DNA from: Arcobacteraceae bacterium
Lineage (GTDB): Bacteria; Campylobacterota; Campylobacteria; Campylobacterales; Arcobacteraceae
Reading direction: 5' to 3'
Length of the DNA stretch: 31,353 nucleotides
Assembly: GCA_023229945.1 (NCBI GenBank)
Contig: JALNYH010000024.1
Location: 1 to 31,353 of the forward strand
The translations under genes were made by a program, and so were the position numbers. Every line of letters starts with the position of its first letter. Within the stretch, counting starts at the first letter, position 1. This document shows positions 7,892 through 14,020 of the stretch, piece after piece. The notes under the pieces were generated by a model. That model did no database searches. It had not been told where the DNA came from and worked only from the letters and a program-made list of their open reading frames with translations.

Positions 7892-8257
7892 ATGACTTTT
7901 GACATGTTATATAGCAAAATACATAGAGCTACAGTAACAGATGCTAACTTAAATTATGTTGGATCTATCACAATAGATGAAGAACTAATTGAAGCGTCAA
8001 AATTAAGAGTGGGACAAAAAGTAGAGATTTTAGATGTAAATAATGGTGAAAGATTTTCTACATATGTTATCAAAGGTCCAAGAGGACAAAGAGATATGTG
8101 CTTAAATGGTGCAGCTGCTCGAAAAGTACAAATAGGTGATAAAATAATAGTTGTAGCATATGGAACATATAGTGAGAGTGAACTTGAAAACTATAAACCT
8201 ATTGTTGTTCATGTGGATGAAGGTAACAACATCACTGAAGTTGTTGATTATATATAA
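7892..8257 (+). CDS. panD: aspartate 1-decarboxylase (pyruvoyl-dependent)
   Basis: The 121-residue proenzyme makes beta-alanine from L-aspartate for pantothenate and coenzyme A synthesis. The self-cleavage site is Gly24-Ser25 in NYVGSITIDE, and Ser25 becomes the pyruvoyl group. NGAAARKVQIGDKIIVVAYG is the conserved core near residues 71-90. Length matches bacterial PanD of about 115-127. The AGAGG ribosome site sits in the 13-bp gap from the ferredoxin gene, and the next gene follows after 6 bp. Context gives a metabolic operon with no visible regulatory site of its own. Confidence 0.97.
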   Translation: MTFDMLYSKIHRATVTDANLNYVGSITIDEELIEASKLRVGQKVEILDVNNGERFSTYVIKGPRGQRDMCLNGAAARKVQIGDKIIVVAYGTYSESELENYKPIVVHVDEGNNITEVVDYI

Positions 8258-8263
8258 AGGTTA

Positions 8264-8587
8264 ATGATGTTTGATGGAATTGATTTAAGTAAAATTAATC
8301 TAAATGAGATTATGAGTCAGGCTCAGGCTATGGCTGAAAAAGCAAAAGTAGATAATGAAGGAAAAATATTTACTTCAAAAAGTGGTGGAGGAATGGTTGA
8401 AATTTCAATCAATGGAAACAACGAAGTAATAGATTTGCAACTAGATGATAGCTTACTTGAAGATAAAGATTCACTTCAAATACTTCTTATAAGTGCAATC
8501 AATGACTGCTTACATCAAGCTGATAATAATAGAAAAATGATGGCTATGAACATGATGGGTGGTTTAAACCCATTTGCTTCTAAATAA
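8264..8587 (+). CDS. ybaB: YbaB/EbfC family nucleoid-associated protein
   Basis: This 107-residue protein belongs to the YbaB/EbfC family of small DNA-binding dimers, often near recR or dnaX. Here recR lies about 21 kb away on the other strand. Family features seen are the N-terminal helix with QAQAMAEKAK, the GGGMVEISINGNNEVIDLQLDD strand region and the NDCLHQADNNRKMMAMNMMGG C-terminal helix. The ATGATG start leaves two possible first residues. It is 6 bp from both panD and ispA, so it is co-transcribed with them. Nucleoid binding is known for family members but not shown for this one. Confidence 0.9.
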   Translation: MMFDGIDLSKINLNEIMSQAQAMAEKAKVDNEGKIFTSKSGGGMVEISINGNNEVIDLQLDDSLLEDKDSLQILLISAINDCLHQADNNRKMMAMNMMGGLNPFASK

Positions 8588-8593
8588 TAAATT

Positions 8594-9457
8594 ATGCAAA
8601 TAATATTAAATGATTTTGAAGAATATCTAAGAGTAAATCTTCCAACTTCAAAATCATTTCATCCAACTTTTGAATTAGCTTTACAAGATATGCTTCTTGC
8701 AGGTGGAAAAAGATTTCGCCCAATGCTCCTTTTGAGTGTAGTAAATGCACTAAATCCAACTATGCTCAAAAATGCAATGCCAGTAGCTCTTGGCATAGAA
8801 CTTTTACATACTTATTCTTTAATACATGATGATTTACCTGCCATGGATAATGCAGATTTGAGAAGAGGGCATCCAACACTACATAAGTCTTTTGATGAAG
8901 TGACTGCTATTTTGGTAGGGGATGCACTTAATACTCATGCTTTTTATTTATTGGCTAATTCACCACTTTGTAGTGATACAAAAATAGAACTTATCAAAGT
9001 TTTATCAAGCGATGGCGGAATAGATGGGATGATAATAGGTCAGGCGATTGATTGTTTTTTTGAAAAACAAAAGATTTCATTAGCAGAACTAGAGTTTTTG
9101 CATATCCATAAAACTGGGAAACTCATAGCAGCTAGCCTAAAAATGGGTGCTATAATCTCAAGTTCGAAGCACGAATTAGTTAATAAGTTGTATGATTTTG
9201 GTATTAAAATAGGACTTTTGTTTCAAATACAAGATGATATATTAGATATTGTGCAAGATGATGAAACAGCTGGAAAAACTACAAATAATGATACATTTAA
9301 AAATTCATTTGTAAACCTACTTGGTCTTGAAGTTGCAATTCAAAAAGCTGATGAATTAGCAAATATTTGTCAAAATGAAATTTCTGATTTTGAAGAAAAA
9401 TTACAAATAAATTTAACTGCACTATTAAAAGAGTTTTTATATAGACATCAAGTATAA
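8594..9457 (+). CDS. ispA: (2E,6E)-farnesyl diphosphate synthase (polyprenyl synthetase)
   Basis: This 287-residue trans-prenyltransferase condenses isopentenyl diphosphate with allylic diphosphates to give farnesyl diphosphate for undecaprenyl, quinone and other isoprenoids. The first aspartate-rich motif is HDDLPAMD (D79, D80, D85), and the second is QIQDDILD (D214, D215, D218). GGKRFRP at 37-43 binds diphosphate. The length fits short-chain IspA. The start lies 6 bp after ybaB with no strong Shine-Dalgarno sequence, suggesting coupled translation. The heat-shock promoter of groES begins about 45 bp downstream. Product chain length is inferred from similarity. Confidence 0.94.
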   Translation: MQIILNDFEEYLRVNLPTSKSFHPTFELALQDMLLAGGKRFRPMLLLSVVNALNPTMLKNAMPVALGIELLHTYSLIHDDLPAMDNADLRRGHPTLHKSFDEVTAILVGDALNTHAFYLLANSPLCSDTKIELIKVLSSDGGIDGMIIGQAIDCFFEKQKISLAELEFLHIHKTGKLIAASLKMGAIISSSKHELVNKLYDFGIKIGLLFQIQDDILDIVQDDETAGKTTNNDTFKNSFVNLLGLEVAIQKADELANICQNEISDFEEKLQINLTALLKEFLYRHQV

Positions 9458-9502
9458 ACCAAAATTATGCAATAAAAATTGAGTCTATTTCACTCATACC
9501 TC

Positions 9503-9531
9503 TTGACAAAAAAACAAAAATCTATTATAAT
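9503..9531 (+). promoter_or_regulatory. sigma70 promoter of groES-groEL
   Basis: TTGACA (9503-9508) and TATAAT (9526-9531) are separated by exactly 17 bp. Both match the vegetative consensus perfectly. The HrcA operator (9533-9559) starts 2 bp after the -10 and so covers the transcription start, as expected for a strong promoter held in check by a repressor. Confidence 0.93.
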
Positions 9532-9532
9532 T

Positions 9533-9559
9533 TTGGCACTCATTTTATTTGAGTGCTAA
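9533..9559 (+). promoter_or_regulatory. CIRCE operator (HrcA binding site)
   Basis: TTGGCACTC, nine bases, then GAGTGCTAA matches the CIRCE consensus TTAGCACTC-N9-GAGTGCTAA at 17 of 18 positions. CIRCE is bound by the HrcA repressor, whose folding depends on GroEL, giving feedback control of the heat-shock operon. hrcA itself is not in this window. Confidence 0.96.
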
Positions 9560-9591
9560 TTTAAAAATCAAAATTACTGAGGAGCGATAAA

Positions 9592-9852
9592 ATGAATTTT
9601 CAACCATTAGGTGAAAGAATTTTAGTAAAAAGAGTCGAAGAAGAGAAAAAAACTGCAAGTGGTATAATCATACCTGATAACGCAAAAGAAAAACCATCAA
9701 AAGGTGAAACAGTAGCAATAAGCTCAAAAGTTGAAAATATTGCTGTTGGTGATGTTGTTATGTTTGGTAAATATGGTGGTACTGAAATCAGTATTGATGG
9801 AATTACATATTTGGTACTTGATCAAAAAGATGTTTTAGGCGTACTAAAATAG
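9592..9852 (+). CDS. groES: co-chaperonin GroES
   Basis: The 86-residue subunit of the heptameric lid works with GroEL. The N-terminal FQPLGERILVKRVEEEKKTA and the mobile-loop region (about residues 17-33, TASGIIIPDNAKEKPSKG) match GroES, and VMFGKYGGTEI near residues 56-66 is the usual core. Length is slightly under the usual 95-97, as in other Campylobacterota. The ribosome site is GAGGAG, 8-9 nt before the ATG. CIRCE and a consensus promoter lie directly upstream. Unusually, 300 bp rather than a few tens separate it from groEL, and a hairpin-plus-T-run follows the stop. Confidence 0.97.
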   Translation: MNFQPLGERILVKRVEEEKKTASGIIIPDNAKEKPSKGETVAISSKVENIAVGDVVMFGKYGGTEISIDGITYLVLDQKDVLGVLK

Positions 9853-9869
9853 TTGATAGTTTGTAGTGT

Positions 9870-9897
9870 ATAGTTGGTATTATAACAACTATTTTTT
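9870..9897 (+). terminator. weak intrinsic terminator/attenuator between groES and groEL
   Basis: ATAGTTG (9870-9876) pairs with CAACTAT (9886-9892) around a 9-nt loop and runs into six T residues (9892-9897). The stem has only two G-C pairs, so it should terminate only partly. Because it lies inside the groES-groEL interval it could set the ratio of the two transcripts. The preceding bases (TTTGTAGTGTATAGTTGG) resemble the heptad repeat family. Confidence 0.5.
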
Positions 9898-9950
9898 ATA
9901 TGAATATTTAATTAAAAACTCAAGACTATAAAAATATTAAGGGGATTAAA

Positions 9951-9989
9951 ATGGCATATATCGCTTTAGCGATTTATCCAGTCTCCTGA
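9951..9989 (+). CDS. putative leader peptide 1 (MAYIALAIYPVS)
   Basis: The 12-codon ORF MAYIALAIYPVS with a TGA stop has an AAGGGGA ribosome site about 6 nt before its ATG. It lies in the groES-groEL gap, far from any other frame of note. The peptide is hydrophobic. The stop region TCTCCTGA includes TCTCCT (9982-9987), the exact complement of the AGGAGA at 10039-10044 that serves the next ORF. Translation is inferred from the ribosome site and from the second copy keeping the same peptide. I know of no described homologue. Confidence 0.55.
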   Translation: MAYIALAIYPVS

Positions 9990-10051
9990 AAGTACACTAA
10001 ATAAGTGTACTTCAAACTAAATGAAAATAAACAAACTAAGGAGAAATTAAT

Positions 10052-10090
10052 ATGGCATACATCGCTTTAGCGATTTATCCAGTCTCCTGA
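10052..10090 (+). CDS. putative leader peptide 2 (MAYIALAIYPVS)
   Basis: This is the second copy of the 12-codon ORF, with an AAGGAGA ribosome site at its usual distance. The encoded peptide is identical to copy 1: the only base change within it (TAT to TAC, Tyr) is synonymous. Its TCTCCT (10083-10088) complements the AGGAGA at 10140-10145 directly in front of groEL. A ribosome finishing this peptide would cover the anti-Shine-Dalgarno word, which suggests control of groEL initiation. Confidence 0.55.
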   Translation: MAYIALAIYPVS

Positions 10091-10152
10091 AAGTATACTA
10101 AATAAGTGTACTTCAAACTAAATGAAAATAAACAAACTAAGGAGAAATTAAT

Positions 10153-11787
10153 ATGGCAAAAGAAATTATATTTAGTGATAATGCAAGAAATAGATTATTT
10201 GCAGGTGTTGAAAAACTAGCAGATGCTGTAAAAGTAACAATGGGACCTAGAGGAAGAAATGTATTGTTACAAAAAAGTTTTGGTAGTCCATCTATTACAA
10301 AAGATGGTGTAAGTGTTGCGAGAGAAATCGAACTTTCAGATCCTATCGAAAATATGGGTGCACAGCTTGTAAAAGAAGTTGCTTCAAAAACTGCTGATCA
10401 AGCAGGTGATGGAACAACAACTGCTACAGTTTTGGCATATTCTATCTTCAAAGAGGGATTAAGAAATGTTACAGCTGGGGCTAATCCAATAGAAATAAAA
10501 AGAGGTATGGATAAAGCGTGCGAATCAATAGTAGCTGAGCTTAAAAACTTATCTAAAAAAGTAGAAAGCAAAGAGCAAATTGCTCAAGTTGCTACAATTT
10601 CAGCTAATAGTGATGTATCGATTGGTGAAATGATTGCTGAAGCTATGGAAAAAGTTGGAAAAGATGGTGTTATAACTGTTGAAGAAGCAAAAGGGATTAA
10701 TGACGAGCTAACTGTGGTTGAAGGTATGCAATTTGATAGAGGTTATTTATCTCCATATTTCGTAACAAATCCAGAAAAAATGCTAACAGAGCTTGAAAAT
10801 CCATTTATTTTACTATTTGATAAGAAAATATCAAACTTAAAAGATATGCTTCCAATTCTTGAAGCAGTAAACAGAAGTGGAAGACCACTTTTAATCATAG
10901 CTGAAGATGTAGAGGGTGAAGCTCTTGCAACGCTAGTAGTAAATAGATTAAGAGGTAGTTTAAATATTGCTGCTGTTAAAGCTCCAGGATTTGGTGATAG
11001 AAGAAAAGCTATGCTTGAAGATATCGCAGTATTGACTGGTGGTACAGTTGTTAGTGAAGAGCTTGGTATGACACTAGAAGGTGCAGGGGTTGATGTACTT
11101 GGAACAGCATCAAAAGTAATAATAGATAAAGACACTACTACTATTGTAAATGGTTCTGGTGACAAAGCTAGAGTAGAAGCTAGAGTAGGACAAATAAAAG
11201 GTGAAATTGCTAATACTACAAGTGATTATGATAAAGAAAAACTACAAGAAAGACTTGCAAAACTAAGTGGTGGGGTTGCTGTTATTAAAGTAGGGGCTTC
11301 AACTGAAACTGAAATGAAAGAGAAAAAAGATAGAGTTGATGATGCACTAAGTGCTACAAGAGCTGCTGTTGAAGAAGGTATCGTAATCGGTGGAGGAGCT
11401 GCACTTATCAAAGCTGCACTAAAAGTTAGTCATGACCTAAAAGGTGATGAGCAAATCGGAGCTGACATAATAATCAGAGCTGTAACGGCACCAATGAAAC
11501 AAATTGCCCTTAATGCTGGATTTGATGGAGGAGTTGTAGTAAATGAAATTTCTAAATCTACAAATCCAAACATAGGATTCAATGCTGCTACTGGTGAATA
11601 TGTAGATATGTTTGTTGCTGGTATCGTAGACCCTGCAAAAGTAGAAAGAATTGCTATGCAAAATGCTGTAAGTGTTGCTAGTTTACTTCTTACAACAGAA
11701 GCAACAGTAAGTGATATCAAAGAACCAAAATCATCTCCATCTATGCCAGACATGGGCGGAATGGGCGGAATGCCAGGCATGATGTAA
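10153..11787 (+). CDS. groEL: chaperonin GroEL
   Basis: This cytosolic 544-residue ATP-dependent chaperonin forms double heptameric rings that fold proteins with GroES. The N terminus KVTMGPRGRNVLLQKSFG and ATP-site AGDGTTTATVLAY (near residues 85-97) are standard. The GGGAALI segment near residue 415 is in the C-terminal ATP-binding part. The tail ends in a GGM-rich sequence (MGGMGGMPGMM). Length is typical. AAGGAGA lies 8 nt before the ATG. The ATGGCA start repeats the first two codons of both upstream leader ORFs. A hairpin terminator follows the stop. HrcA control applies through the groES promoter. Whether groEL also has its own promoter in the leader is not clear. Confidence 0.99.
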   Translation: MAKEIIFSDNARNRLFAGVEKLADAVKVTMGPRGRNVLLQKSFGSPSITKDGVSVAREIELSDPIENMGAQLVKEVASKTADQAGDGTTTATVLAYSIFKEGLRNVTAGANPIEIKRGMDKACESIVAELKNLSKKVESKEQIAQVATISANSDVSIGEMIAEAMEKVGKDGVITVEEAKGINDELTVVEGMQFDRGYLSPYFVTNPEKMLTELENPFILLFDKKISNLKDMLPILEAVNRSGRPLLIIAEDVEGEALATLVVNRLRGSLNIAAVKAPGFGDRRKAMLEDIAVLTGGTVVSEELGMTLEGAGVDVLGTASKVIIDKDTTTIVNGSGDKARVEARVGQIKGEIANTTSDYDKEKLQERLAKLSGGVAVIKVGASTETEMKEKKDRVDDALSATRAAVEEGIVIGGGAALIKAALKVSHDLKGDEQIGADIIIRAVTAPMKQIALNAGFDGGVVVNEISKSTNPNIGFNAATGEYVDMFVAGIVDPAKVERIAMQNAVSVASLLLTTEATVSDIKEPKSSPSMPDMGGMGGMPGMM

Positions 11788-11972
11788 AAAGCCGTAAAAA
11801 AATCGTGAACTGCTTCACGATTTTAGGCTTTGCACCCGAAGTCGATGTGCTTTAGCACCGACGAAGGGCGGGAGAACCTTAAAAAACGACCTGTGCTTGC
11901 ACTCTCTTTGAGAGCTGCTTGTCGTTTTTAGGCTTTGCACCGAGATTGCGATGTGCTTGCACCGCAATCCGG
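11788..11972. repeat. duplicated hairpin module between convergent groEL and encapsulin genes
   Basis: Two related modules follow each other. Module 1 has hairpin A1 (11799-11809/11814-11824), the word TTTTAGGCTTTGCACC, then hairpin B1 (GTCG-AT-GTGC-TTTA-GCAC-CGAC, 11841-11862, extended by CCC/GGG across matching GAA internal loops). Module 2 has stem A2 (11882-11890/11921-11929) enclosing GTGC-TT-GCAC and CTCTC-TTT-GAGAG, the same AGGCTTTGCACC word, then B2 (GATTGCG-AT-GTGC-TT-GCAC-CGCAATC, 11944-11969, flanked by CCG/CGG). Stem sequences differ between modules but pairing is kept. The segment is richer in G+C than its surroundings. Confidence 0.85.
11799..11824. terminator. bidirectional terminator for groEL and encapsulin
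   Basis: AAAATCGTGAA (11799-11809) pairs perfectly with TTCACGATTTT (11814-11824), an 11-bp stem with a CTGC tetraloop. It sits 11 bp after the groEL stop. T-runs bound it on the plus strand and longer A/T-runs on the minus strand, so it can terminate from both sides. An outer AAAGCC/GGCTTT pair could extend it. Confidence 0.8.
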
Positions 11973-11987
11973 AAACTTAACAAATAA

Positions 11988-12788
11988 TTATTTAATGTTG
12001 ATTAAAACAACAGCCTCAGGAGTAATAACTCTAAAAGCGCAACTTTGAATCAAAAATAACTCTACACCATCTTTTGTTTCAGTTTCATAACCAACACTTA
12101 CATCAAGTCCACTATAAAACTCAAAATCACCACTTCTTTGAGAGATAACTAATGCTTTATCATCACCAATATCATTACTTATGATAATTGAACCTTTGCC
12201 TATAATCTCTTCAATTTTTGATTTAAGACTTTTCCCATCAAAGCTCTCTACCATAAGTTTTGCCATTGTAGTACTTGATATAACTAGTACAAATGGACCA
12301 TCGATAAAATTTGTATTAAAAATACCCATAGCTTTTGCTACACCAACCATAATATCTTTTGGAGATGAGGCATTAATTGTATGAGTTTCTTTAGAAATCA
12401 TCCCTTCAATATTTGCATTAGCCATACCTGTTAAGATTATATCATTTTCGATTTTTGCAAAGCTATTTGCAACAGATGTAAAAGGAGTGTTGTCAAAATC
12501 AACTTTACCTCTTTTTATATCTTCGATTACCTCTTTTGAAACAGTGAAATTTTGTTTTATTTCTACCATTTTAATTGGTTCTCTAGTACAAATACTAACA
12601 TTACCTTTTGAACTAACTTTTTTTAATGTACCTGTTGAGATTGCATCTGTATCAAAACTATAAGTATCATTGAAATCAACAGCACTTCTAAGAGTTAGTC
12701 TTTTGCTTAATGCATCACTTAATTCACTTTCTATTGTATCCCATACTAAAACTCCAAATGGAGCTAATGTTTTATTTAAAAATTCCAT
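11988..12788 (-). CDS. encapsulin shell protein (family 1, HK97-fold)
   Basis: This 266-residue protein is a family 1 encapsulin, a capsid-like shell protein that self-assembles into a protein compartment. The N-terminal region (LNKTLAPFGVLVWDTIESE) matches the helix that binds cargo-loading peptides in this family. The E-loop/P-domain region with REPIKMVEIKQNF and the C-terminal GYETETKDGVELFLIQSCAFR with RVITPEAVVL are typical of family members (the linocin/CFP29 group). It lies 15 bp downstream of its ferritin-like cargo gene, with AAAAGGA before the ATG, so the two are one operon. The identification rests on cargo context plus motifs recalled from family members. The gene ends near a bidirectional hairpin terminator. 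Confidence 0.9.
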   Translation of the reverse strand: MEFLNKTLAPFGVLVWDTIESELSDALSKRLTLRSAVDFNDTYSFDTDAISTGTLKKVSSKGNVSICTREPIKMVEIKQNFTVSKEVIEDIKRGKVDFDNTPFTSVANSFAKIENDIILTGMANANIEGMISKETHTINASSPKDIMVGVAKAMGIFNTNFIDGPFVLVISSTTMAKLMVESFDGKSLKSKIEEIIGKGSIIISNDIGDDKALVISQRSGDFEFYSGLDVSVGYETETKDGVELFLIQSCAFRVITPEAVVLINIK

Positions 12789-12803
12789 AACTTATCCTTT
12801 TAT

Positions 12804-13175
12804 TTATCTATTTCTAGCGATACTAATACCAGATTTTTTCACGGTACTATTTTGAGATACATTGGTTTCTTTACCAGTCATCTCAGCTTCTTTTCCAACT
12901 ATTGGTTGGTCTGAAAATAAAAACTGTCTAAGCATCTCATCCCAAACAGGAGAATTTCTTCTAAGCCATTCTAATCCCATACAAGCATGTTCTATCTCTT
13001 CATCACGATTGTGTTCCATGATAGCTTTTGCTTCTGGGTCAGTTGCACATTCTGCTCTTTGATTATACCAGTCAACTGCTTCTAATTCTTCCATAGTACT
13101 TTGTATAATTCTATGGTAATCCTTTGCAAAATTTGATAATTGATTTGGATCTTCGTGAAAACCTTCGTGAGCCAT
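12804..13175 (-). CDS. encapsulated ferritin-like protein (EncFtn), shell cargo
   Basis: The 123-residue protein has the EncFtn two-helix core: MEELEAVDWYNQRAE (residues 28-42) and NRDEEIEHACMGLEWLRR (56-73). Metal-site residues correspond, from memory of Rhodospirillum rubrum EncFtn, to E30, E60 and H63, with possible entry-site residues E29, E32 and W36. The family forms a decameric ferroxidase that oxidises Fe(II) inside encapsulin, which stores the iron. Residues from about 95 are disordered and polar, ending SGISIARNR, a plausible shell-targeting peptide. AAGGATATC precedes the ATG. A near-consensus promoter lies 35 bp upstream. No Fur box was recognised with confidence. Confidence 0.93.
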   Translation of the reverse strand: MAHEGFHEDPNQLSNFAKDYHRIIQSTMEELEAVDWYNQRAECATDPEAKAIMEHNRDEEIEHACMGLEWLRRNSPVWDEMLRQFLFSDQPIVGKEAEMTGKETNVSQNSTVKKSGISIARNR

Positions 13176-13209
13176 ATGATATCCTTTTTAATTTTGTTAT
13201 TAGTGCTTA

Positions 13210-13238
13210 ATTGTATATTATTTTATATAAAATGTCAA
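13210..13238 (-). promoter_or_regulatory. sigma70 promoter for encFtn-encapsulin
   Basis: On the minus strand TTGACA (13238-13233) is followed after 17 bp by TACAAT (13215-13210). One base differs from consensus. It lies about 35 bp before the EncFtn start codon and supports an independent two-gene transcript. A second TTGACA lies 23 bp further upstream. Confidence 0.75.
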
Positions 13239-13252
13239 TGAAATAAAGGAAA

Positions 13253-13295
13253 AATTTTGTCAATTAATATAATTTATATATTTAAAGACAAAATT
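13253..13295. repeat. inverted repeat upstream of the encFtn promoter
   Basis: AATTTTGTC (13253-13261) and GACAAAATT (13287-13295) are perfect 9-bp arms separated by 25 bp of A/T. The element sits between the cytochrome gene and the encFtn promoter. It could be a weak terminator for the cytochrome gene or a regulator site. Neither is established. Confidence 0.4.
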
Positions 13296-13314
13296 GTATG
13301 TAATGCTAATAGCT

Positions 13315-13944
13315 TTATTTTATAATATGTGAAGCAAGTGCTTTGATTTCATCTTCACTTAGCCCTTTAACTTGCCCACCCATTACACCTTTCATACTTC
13401 CACCATAAGTACCATTTTGGTAACCTTGTAATGCAGCAATAAAGTCATCTTGTGACATATCTTTAATAATTTTACTTTTGCCAAGAGCAATTTTTTCACC
13501 ATTTGTACCATGACATGCTATACATTTTGAATATAATTTAGTTGTATCAATAGCTGGTGTACTTGATGGTAAAACTTCTTCAATCTTTTCTGTTGTTTTT
13601 TCAACTACTATAACAGTTGTCTCTTTCACATTAGTAGCTACATCAGAAGCAGTATCTTTTGCTTTTTCAACTACTTTACTAGTTGTTTCTTTTACATTAT
13701 CTGCTACATCTGAAGCCTTGTCTTGCACTTTTTCAACTATTTGAGAAGTTTGAGATTTTGTATTTTGAACTACTTGTGAAGCTATCTCTTTTGAACTATC
13801 TTTAATATCTTGAACATTTTCTGTAATTGTTTTAGTATTTTTAACTTCTTTTTCTTCACTAGTGCCACCAAAACAACCACTTAGCAACATTGTAGCTACA
13901 ACAGAACTTATAATATGTTTTTTGTTTAGAAATGATTTAATCAT
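13315..13944 (-). CDS. c-type cytochrome lipoprotein with helical repeat linker
   Basis: This 209-residue precursor has a lipobox LLSGC, so C24 would be lipidated and the protein membrane-anchored in the periplasm. Residues about 35-125 are a charged, helical spacer with a 22-residue repeat (VEKVQDKASDVADNVKETT, then VEKAKDTASDVATNVKETT). The C-terminal class I cytochrome domain has CIACH (141-145) for covalent haem and M184 or M188 in SMKGVM as likely sixth ligand. It is a probable electron carrier reaching across the periplasm (inferred). It is upstream of and co-oriented with encFtn but separated by 139 bp and a promoter. A functional link to iron storage is speculative. Confidence 0.85.
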   Translation of the reverse strand: MIKSFLNKKHIISSVVATMLLSGCFGGTSEEKEVKNTKTITENVQDIKDSSKEIASQVVQNTKSQTSQIVEKVQDKASDVADNVKETTSKVVEKAKDTASDVATNVKETTVIVVEKTTEKIEEVLPSSTPAIDTTKLYSKCIACHGTNGEKIALGKSKIIKDMSQDDFIAALQGYQNGTYGGSMKGVMGGQVKGLSEDEIKALASHIIK

Positions 13945-14020
13945 TTGAATATCCTTTTTTAATTTAGTATCAGGTATAATACAACTACTTATATAAAAGT
14001 TGATTTAAAGGTTACATGTA

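Larger units (their letters stand above)
9951..10152 (+). repeat. two tandem 101-bp units forming the groEL leader
   Basis: Copies 9951-10051 and 10052-10152 differ at only two positions: 9959 T versus 10060 C, and 9995 C versus 10096 T. Each unit starts at an ATGGCA and ends just before the next ATGGCA; after the second copy that ATG is the groEL start. Each holds a 12-codon ORF, a small hairpin (ATCGC-TTTA-GCGAT), a TCTCCT word over the ORF's end, an 8-bp hairpin (AAGTACAC-N7-GTGTACTT) and an AAGGAGA ribosome site. The two substitutions are synonymous in the peptide and G-C to G-U in the stem. Confidence 0.97.

Noticed and set aside
9476..9500. TGAGT...ACTCA inverted repeat considered as a second CIRCE half-set
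   Set aside because: The arms are in the wrong order (CIRCE is CACTC...GAGTG) and only 5 bp long, so chance is a sufficient explanation.
9951..10152. Two direct repeats considered as a CRISPR array
   Set aside because: The 101-bp units abut without spacers, and there are only two; no cas genes are present.
10743..11165. 140-codon minus-strand frame inside groEL (and others at 11226-11411 and 11430-11780)
   Set aside because: Serine/isoleucine-rich antisense shadows of a highly conserved gene, with no ribosome site or independent codon signal.
11820..11985. G+C-richer segment after groEL considered as an rRNA/tRNA remnant
   Set aside because: Cloverleaf fitting fails: no T-loop GTTCGAA and no anticodon arm. 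The pattern is nested hairpins, reported instead as a repeat module.
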